Positions 57,701 through 64,000 of a stretch of DNA of 64,000 bases are shown here, in pieces. The first letter of the stretch is position 1, and every line of letters starts with the position of its first letter. The notes beneath the pieces are model-generated. The model saw only the letters and a list, made by a program, of their open reading frames with translations. It did not search any database and was not told the DNA's origin. Both the position numbers and the translations under genes were made by a program. The stretch is from Ascarosepion bandense. Lineage: Eukaryota; Mollusca; Cephalopoda; Sepiida; Sepiidae. Location of the stretch: assembly GCA_037127315.1 (NCBI GenBank), contig JBBBDQ010000330.1:5077501-5141500 (forward strand). The letters are read 5' to 3'.

Positions 57701-60700
57701 ATGAAGAGTGTTGTACTGGAAAGGACAGATTTGTAAGCAATGCAATGTGCTGTAATGGATAGTACAGAATTGTAATGAGATGATAAGTGCTGTACTGGAA
57801 AGGTCAGATTTGTAATGAGATGAACAGTGCTCCACTGGAAAGGACAGATTTGTAATGAGATGAAGACTTCTGTACTGGAAAGTACAAATTTCTAATGTGA
57901 TGAAGAGTGCTGCACTAGAAAGGACAGATTTGTAATGCGATGACGAGTGCTGTACTGGAAAAGAGAGATTTGTAATGAGATATAAAGTGCTGTACTGGAA
58001 AGGACAGATTTGCAATGAGATGAAGGGTGCTGTACTGAAAAAGACAGATTTGTAATGAGATGAAGGGTGCTATACTGGAAAGGACAGATTTGCTATGAGA
58101 TGATGAGTGCTGTACTGTAAAGAACACATTTGTAAGTGATGACGAGCGCTGTACTGGAAAAAACAGATGTTTAAGCAATGAAGAGTGCTATACTGGAAAG
58201 GACAGATTTGTAAGTGATGAAGAGCACTGTACTAGAAAGGACATATCTGAACATTATAAAATTTGCTGTATTGGAAAGGACTGATTTGTATTGAGATAAA
58301 GAGTGCTGTCCTGAAAAGCATAGATTTCTAATGAGATGAAGACTGCTGCACTGGAAAGTACAGATTTGTAATGCGATGAAGAGTGCTGTACTGGAAAGGA
58401 GAGATTTGTAATTATGAAGTTTACTGTACTGGAAAAGACTGATTTGTATTGAGATGAAGAGTGCTGTCCTGGAAAGGACAGATTTGTAATGAGATGAAGA
58501 GTGCTGTACTGAAAAAGGACAGATTTGTAAGCGATGAAGTGTGCTATGCCGGATTGAAAAGATTTGTAATGAGATGTATAGTGCTGTATTAGAAATGACT
58601 GATTTGTAAGTGATAAAAAGTGCTGTACTAGAAAGGACTGATTTGAAAATCGATCAGAGTGATGTACTGTAAAGGACAGATTTTTAATGTGTGAAAAGTG
58701 CTGTACTGGAAAGGACTGATTTGTAATGCGATGAAGTCTGCTCTACTGGGAAGGACAGCTTTGTAATGCAATAAAGAGTGTTGTCCTGGAAAGGTTTAGA
58801 TTTGTAATGAGATGATTAGTGCTGTACTGGAAAGGATATATTTTTAATGAGATGAAAATTGATGCACTGGCAAGAATAGATTTGTAATGAGATGAAGAAT
58901 ACTTTATTGGAAAGGACAGATTTATAATGAAATGAAGAGTGGTGTACTGGAAAGGACAGATTTGTAATGCGATGAAGAGTGTTGTACTGGAAAGGACAGA
59001 TTTGTAAGCGATGAAGAGTGTCCCAGTGCAAAAAAAGACTTGTAATGGACGAAGGGTGCTGTACTGGAAAGGATATATTTGTAAGCAATGAAGAGTGCTG
59101 TACTGGAAAGGAAAGACTTGTAATGAGATGAAGAATGCTGCACTGGAAAAAATAGATTTATAATGAGATGAAGACTGCTGTACTGGAAAGGACAGATTTG
59201 TAATAGGATGAAGAGTGCTTTACTGGAAAGGACAGATTTGTAATGGGATGAAGAGTGCTGTAATGGAAAGGACAGATGTATAATTAGATGATGAGTGCTG
59301 CACTAGAAAGGACAGATTTTGTAATAAGGTAAAGAGTGCTGTACTGGAAAGGACAGATTTGTAATGAGATGAAGTGTGCTGTACTGGAAAGGACAGATTT
59401 GTAATGACATGATTAGTGCTGTACTGGAATGGATAGATTTTAATGAGATGAAAAGTTCTGTACTGGATAGGACAGATTTGTAATGAGATGAAGAATGCTG
59501 TACTGGAAAGAACAGATTTGTAATGAGATGAAGAGTGCTGCACTGGAAAGGAGTGATTTGTAATGAGATGAAAAGTGCTGTACTGGAAAGATGAGATTTG
59601 TAATATGATGAAGAGTGATGTACTGTAAAGACAGATTTTTTAATGTGATGAAAAGTGCTGTACTGGAAAGGACAGCTTTGTAATGCAATAAAGAATGCTG
59701 TCCTGGAAAAGTTTAGATTTTTAATGAGGTGATTAGTGCTGTACTGGAAAGGATAGATTTTTAATGAGATGAAAATTGCTGTACTGGAAAGAATAGATTT
59801 GTAATGCAATGAAGAGTACTTTATTGGAAAGGACAAATTTATAATGAAATGAAGAGTGGTGTACTGGAAAGGACAGATTTGTATTACGATGAAGAGTGCT
59901 GTACTGGAAAGGACAGATTTGTAATCAGATGATGAGTGCTGTTAGGGAAAGGATATATTTGTAAGTGATGAAGAGTGTCCTAGTGTAAAAAAAAAGACTT
60001 GTAAGGGATGAAGGGTTCTGTACTGGAAAGGATATATTTGTAAGCAATGAAGGGTGCTGTACTGGAAAGGACAGATTTGTAATCAATGGAGAATGCTCTA
60101 CTGGAAAGGACAGATTTGTAAGCAGTGAAGAGTGCTGTACTGGAAAGGAAAGACTTGTAATGAGATGAAAAGTCCTGTACTGGAAAAACAGATTTGTAAT
60201 GAGATGAAGAGTGCTGTACTGGAAAGAACAGATTTTTAATTAGATGACAAGTGCTGCACTGGAAAGTACGGATTTTGTAATGGGGTGAAGAGTGCTGTAC
60301 TGGAAAAGACTGATTTATAAGCGATGAAGTGTGGTGTACTGAAAAGGACGGATTTCTAATAAGATGAACAGTGCTCCACCAGAAAGGACAGGTTTGTAAT
60401 GAGATGAAGATTTCTGTACTGGAAAGCACTGATTTGTAATGAGATGAAGAGTGCTATACTGGAAAGGCTAGATTTCTAATGAGATGAACAGTGCTGCACT
60501 GGAAAGGTCAGATTTTTAATGTGATTAAGAGTGCTGTACTTGAAAGGACCGATTTGTAATGCGATGAAGACTGCTGTACTGGAAAGGACAGATTTTTTTA
60601 TGCGATAAAGTGTGCTGTCCTGGAAAGTTTAGATTTGTAATGTGATAAAGCGTGCTGTACTGGAAAGGACAGATTTGTAATGAGATGATTAGGGCTGTAC

Positions 60701-61275
60701 TGGAAAGGATAGCTTTTTAATGAGATGAAAAGGGCTGTACTGGAAAGGATAGATTTGTAATGTGATGGAGAGTGCTGCACTGGAAAGGACATATTTGTAT
60801 CTAGATGAAAAGTGCTGCACTGGAAAGGACAGACTTGTAATGAGATGAATAGTGCTGCACTGGAAAGGCTAGACTTGTAATGAGATGAAGAGTGCTGTAC
60901 TGGAAAGGACAGATTTGTAATGACATGAAGAGTGCTGCACTGGAAGTACAGAATTATAATGAGATGAAGAGTGCTTCACTGGAAAGTACAGATTTGTAAT
61001 GAGATGAAGAGTGCTGCACTGGAAAGGACAGATTTGTAATGAGATGAAGAGTGCTGCACTGGAAAGGACAGATTTGTAATGAGATGTAGAATGCTGTACT
61101 GGAAAGGACAGATTTGTAATAAGATGAAGAGTGCTGCACTGGAAAGGACAGATTTGTAATGTTATGAAGAATGCTGTACTGGAAAAGATAGATTTGTAAT
61201 GAGATGATGTGTGCTGCACTGGAAAGCACAGATTTGTAATGAGATGAATAGTGCTGTCCTGAAATGGACAGATTT
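51755..61275. repeat. 9.5-kb minisatellite of ~40-bp units
   Basis: Unit gtgctgtactggaaaggaca + gatttgtaatgcgatgaaga (40 bp), with a 39-bp variant (gtaagcgatgaaga) common at 54.8-56.4 kb; about 235-240 units. The minus strand of the unit lacks stops in all frames and the unit is 1 mod 3, so long repetitive minus frames (up to about 276 codons, built of HYKSVLSSTALFI / LQICPFQYSTLH / ITNLSFPVQHS blocks) appear as a consequence. No start context, composition shift or splice signal supports a gene. Confidence 0.96.
56341..57800. repeat. Higher-order duplication inside the minisatellite (916-bp offset)
   Basis: 56341-56875 and 57257-57791 are nearly the same series of unit variants. A shorter series (aggtcagatttgtaatgaga, cagtgctccactgg, acttctgtactgg, agtacaaatttctaatgtga) recurs near 56447, 56932, 57363 and 57798, showing repeated block amplification. 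Confidence 0.88.
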
Positions 61276-61439
61276 GTAGATTTGACACATGTTTTAATAA
61301 AGATGACTGAGCACCTACTAAAGAAGTCCTTTAATAATTTTACCTGAATTCACAGTTTTATTAAAAAATGACAACAGTAATTTACATTTGTATAAACCTG
61401 CCTCAATGCAGATCTTTTTAAATATAAAATGATAAAACT

Positions 61440-61700
61440 TTAAATATCATTGATTGTTTTGTTTTTTAATAATTTCACCCCAAGCAAGACAGGACCACCA
61501 CTGGCACACAGGGGGCTACAGTGAGAGAAAAAACTAGGTATAGAGGGTATATAAGATAGGATAGGAAAAGTATGTGAATCAAGAGGATTAAAGATGGTAG
61601 TTGATGTTGCATTTAAACTTTTGTTGGGGATTGTAGCTATCAGGGAAGTAAGCAAGTGGAAGGGAGTTCCACAAATGAGAAGCGTGAGAAAAGAACCTGT
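61440..61700 (-). pseudogene. LINE family 1 tail fragment
   Basis: Minus-strand GTCCTGTCTTGCTTGGGGTG AAATT matches the tail at 19110-19135, preceded by degenerate coding sequence. Only the extreme 3' end is present. Confidence 0.65.
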
Positions 61701-62796
61701 AGAGTAGAAGAGAAAGTTACTTTTTAAAACAAATAGGCTCTCTTAGAACACTTGATGTTTCAATCACTGTCCTCTAAACTTTGTTCGGTGCAAAAATGGA
61801 ATACTTCACCGTTTCGTAAGTATTTGTGCAGAGCGGGGGAGAAAGAGGTGAACGTGAAAGTGTTCTTTTTAAATTACACGTATTTACTAAACATAAATTA
61901 GTCTGGTACAAGACTACAAGTGTAGAGTACCCAGTGAGAATAGAGTTCAGTAAACAAACTAAACATTAAAACGATAGTAGTGATCTTGGACAAGTTCGTT
62001 TCAGTTAACGACCATTAGACGCTCTACTCTTTTAAATTTTAAAAACTTAATAATTAAAGTAAAAACTATTTTTACCATATAAAAATGTTATATTTTTCAA
62101 ATCATCCACCACGAAAGTTATCAACTGACTTCAATTCTTATTTATTCTAGGCTACTCAACTATTATTAGTGTTCGGTAAAAAAAAATGTTGTGACCTTCG
62201 TACTTCCTGATCATTCTTTCTTTCTTTATTGATACGACTGCTTCTTTTAGTTGGAGAATTTAAGTGGCATTAAAAAAGGATTTAAAAAAAAGTAATTTTT
62301 GCTTATTAAGCGAACAAATTACATAATTAATGAAATGTTATCAGTGCGTATTTGAGTTTTTGCCGTTTTACTTTTATTTAAATTTATTTATTAAACTCTT
62401 CTCTTCTATCCCATATTTCATTACCCCTTTTTAAAATTGATCATCAAATTGCAACCTTTTCGCATTTTTATTACATCCCGGACTATCTGCCCTCTTTCGA
62501 CAAAGCGGAAATTTTAAAACCTACTCTGTGACAAGTAAATACTAAAAATCGTTCTTTTAAAATTTAATTTAATTTAAAAAAAAAACAAACTCTAAACTCT
62601 CTACACAGCAATGCAATATGCAGTCAGTAATTTCCTTCTTCCTCTTTTATACACCATACGACAAAGAGTAAAAAAGACTTCTTTTTTTTTACCCAGCCGT
62701 AAAAAATAGTTAATATTACCAACAATAACGTGTTGTTTTTAAGAAAATAACTAGAATACTAATAAAGTGAGTTTTCTTTCCTCTTCTTCCTGACAG
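61701..62796. other. AT-rich DNA, no gene recognised
   Basis: No repeat or coding signal. Slightly more unique in appearance than the rest of the window. Confidence 0.5.
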
Positions 62797-62891
62797 CAAC
62801 GCGATCCGTGAATTGTGAAATAGGCACCCCTAAGCTAAGCAACAATTCTTGAAGAAAGCCTTTCGTTCCAAGGAGGAAATCGTAGACAAAG
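62797..62891 (+). other. Weak candidate non-coding exon
   Basis: A pyrimidine tract and AG (tttcctcttcttcctgacag) immediately precede 62797, and a strong donor (caaag|gtaagat) follows 62891. All three + frames inside have stops, so it could only be an untranslated exon, for example of a 5' UTR. It is more GC-rich than its surroundings. Splice-like strings arise by chance, so confidence is low. Confidence 0.22.
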
Positions 62892-64000
62892 GTAAGATTT
62901 GAGCTTTTCAGTAAAGTTTTATGCATAAAATTAAGTTACTGTTTTATTATTTCTCTCTCTCTTCAATTCAAAAAGAAGTAAATTTTAAAGGTTATTACCT
63001 GCAGCTTTAAAAAAAAGTACCGTTCTATTTTTAAACAAACTAAAAAGAAATAAAAAAGAAAGAATTTATGTTTTAAGGATGAAATTTTAATTTTTAAGAT
63101 GACTATAGTGGCGGGTAATTGAGTACCCCCTTTCTCCTTTACGATTCGTGATGGTGATAAAAAGTGGGTACTATCAAAATAAAGGAGAAAGTAGAAGAGG
63201 TGGTACCATCAGATTACAAGAGGTTGTAGTACTGTAAGGCGCCCGGATGTAACTGTGCCTAACACTAAATTCAGTGTGAATTTCACACATATATGCATGC
63301 ACATTTACACAATCACACATCTAGACTGTAGAAAATGATTATTGTTTATTGATACCTATCTATGTGCGTACCTAAAAAAAAGGGATTGTGCACCATGCTA
63401 TGCCCGCAGATCGCAGTCCGAGTGGAGAAATAATTCAGAGGGCAACATGACACAAATGACGAAAAAGAAAAACTAACTTGAAACTACACACAGATTTTTA
63501 TTTTTACACTTGTACACACTAATTTTATTGTATTACAAGCAGTAGTAGATTCGCACACTTTGGTTATTTTTTTGTTAAATATTACTTTTTGATTCTGTCA
63601 CTCTAGGATCATTTTTTAATTTAATAAAAATGAGACGGGAAAATGATGAGTATGAATGATGAGCTTTTAGTTAGATACTAAAAAACTAGAACTGGAGAGA
63701 GAAATACATACAAACACACATTGATTTATAAAAAGAAGAATATTATACACGCATGAATCCGTTTTAAATTCAGTAAAATTCACAGACGCCAGACGTACGC
63801 ACTTTGATTGTGCATACGAATAAATTTCATTACATAGACAATTTAATATACATTGTTGTACAATACATGTGCGCGCTCGCGCGCACACACACACACACAC
63901 GTAAATGTCGAAAGTGGATTAAAGCACTCAAAAAAAAAGTGAAAACGTATAATATTCTGTCGTGTTGAGTGTCACTTACAACAGTATTTTACTCACACTC
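62892..64000. other. AT-rich DNA, no gene recognised
   Basis: A (CA)n run with cgcgcgctcg-type prefix at 63870-63900. No coding or RNA feature supported. Confidence 0.5.

Noticed and set aside
51714..61288. Many long minus-strand frames (up to ~276 codons) as a repetitive protein gene
   Set aside because: All are translations of the 40-bp tandem unit in its three registers, overlapping each other, with no upstream start context, splice signal or domain. Kept only as a repeat and a testable question.

Overview
The window is AT-rich metazoan DNA with no host protein-coding gene that I can support. Almost everything recognisable is a transposable element or a tandem repeat. The many tRNA-derived SINEs, the Ty3/gypsy and non-LTR retrotransposon remnants, and the 5S rRNA/tRNA chimeric SINEs suggest a mollusc, most likely a coleoid cephalopod. 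That assignment is inference from repeat style, not from a host gene.

Layout. 1-7.9 kb: a decayed gypsy pol (about 2.5-5.3 kb, + strand) interrupted by a solo LTR with a 4-bp duplication, a head-to-head pair of inverted SINEs, a long AT microsatellite and a perfect 42-bp inverted-repeat element. 7.9-11.8 kb: a decayed but structurally complete gypsy element (minus strand; 5-bp TSD, PBS and PPT visible) with a perfect 87-bp-arm palindrome inside its integrase. 11.8-23.8 kb: LINE fragments of two families, SINEs, a foldback element and a Helentron-like insertion that splits a SINE. 23.8-29.6 kb: a young gypsy provirus (minus strand; 644-bp LTRs with one difference seen, AATG TSD) whose RT lacks its catalytic block. 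29.6-40.1 kb: long-period tandem repeats, two more solo-LTR candidates (one well supported), and three 5S-tRNA composite SINEs among degenerate minisatellite. 40.5-46.0 kb: a satellite with a 261-bp dimeric higher-order unit, reversing orientation near 45.06 kb. 46-51.7 kb: LINE remnants, two SINEs and a third solo LTR of the first family. 51.7-61.3 kb: a 9.5-kb, roughly 40-bp minisatellite. 61.3-64 kb: a LINE tail, then mostly unique AT-rich DNA with one weak candidate non-coding exon.

The most notable points are (1) a composite SINE with a full 5S rRNA head fused to the tRNA-like SINE body, in three copies within 5 kb; (2) two LTR families with TG...TA termini and 4-bp TSDs; (3) a very recent gypsy insertion that is catalytically dead, implying trans-mobilisation; (4) a perfect 87-bp palindrome in an otherwise decayed integrase; (5) a 9.5-kb array whose minus strand is largely stop-free because the monomer length is 1 mod 3; and (6) a dimeric higher-order satellite with an orientation switch.
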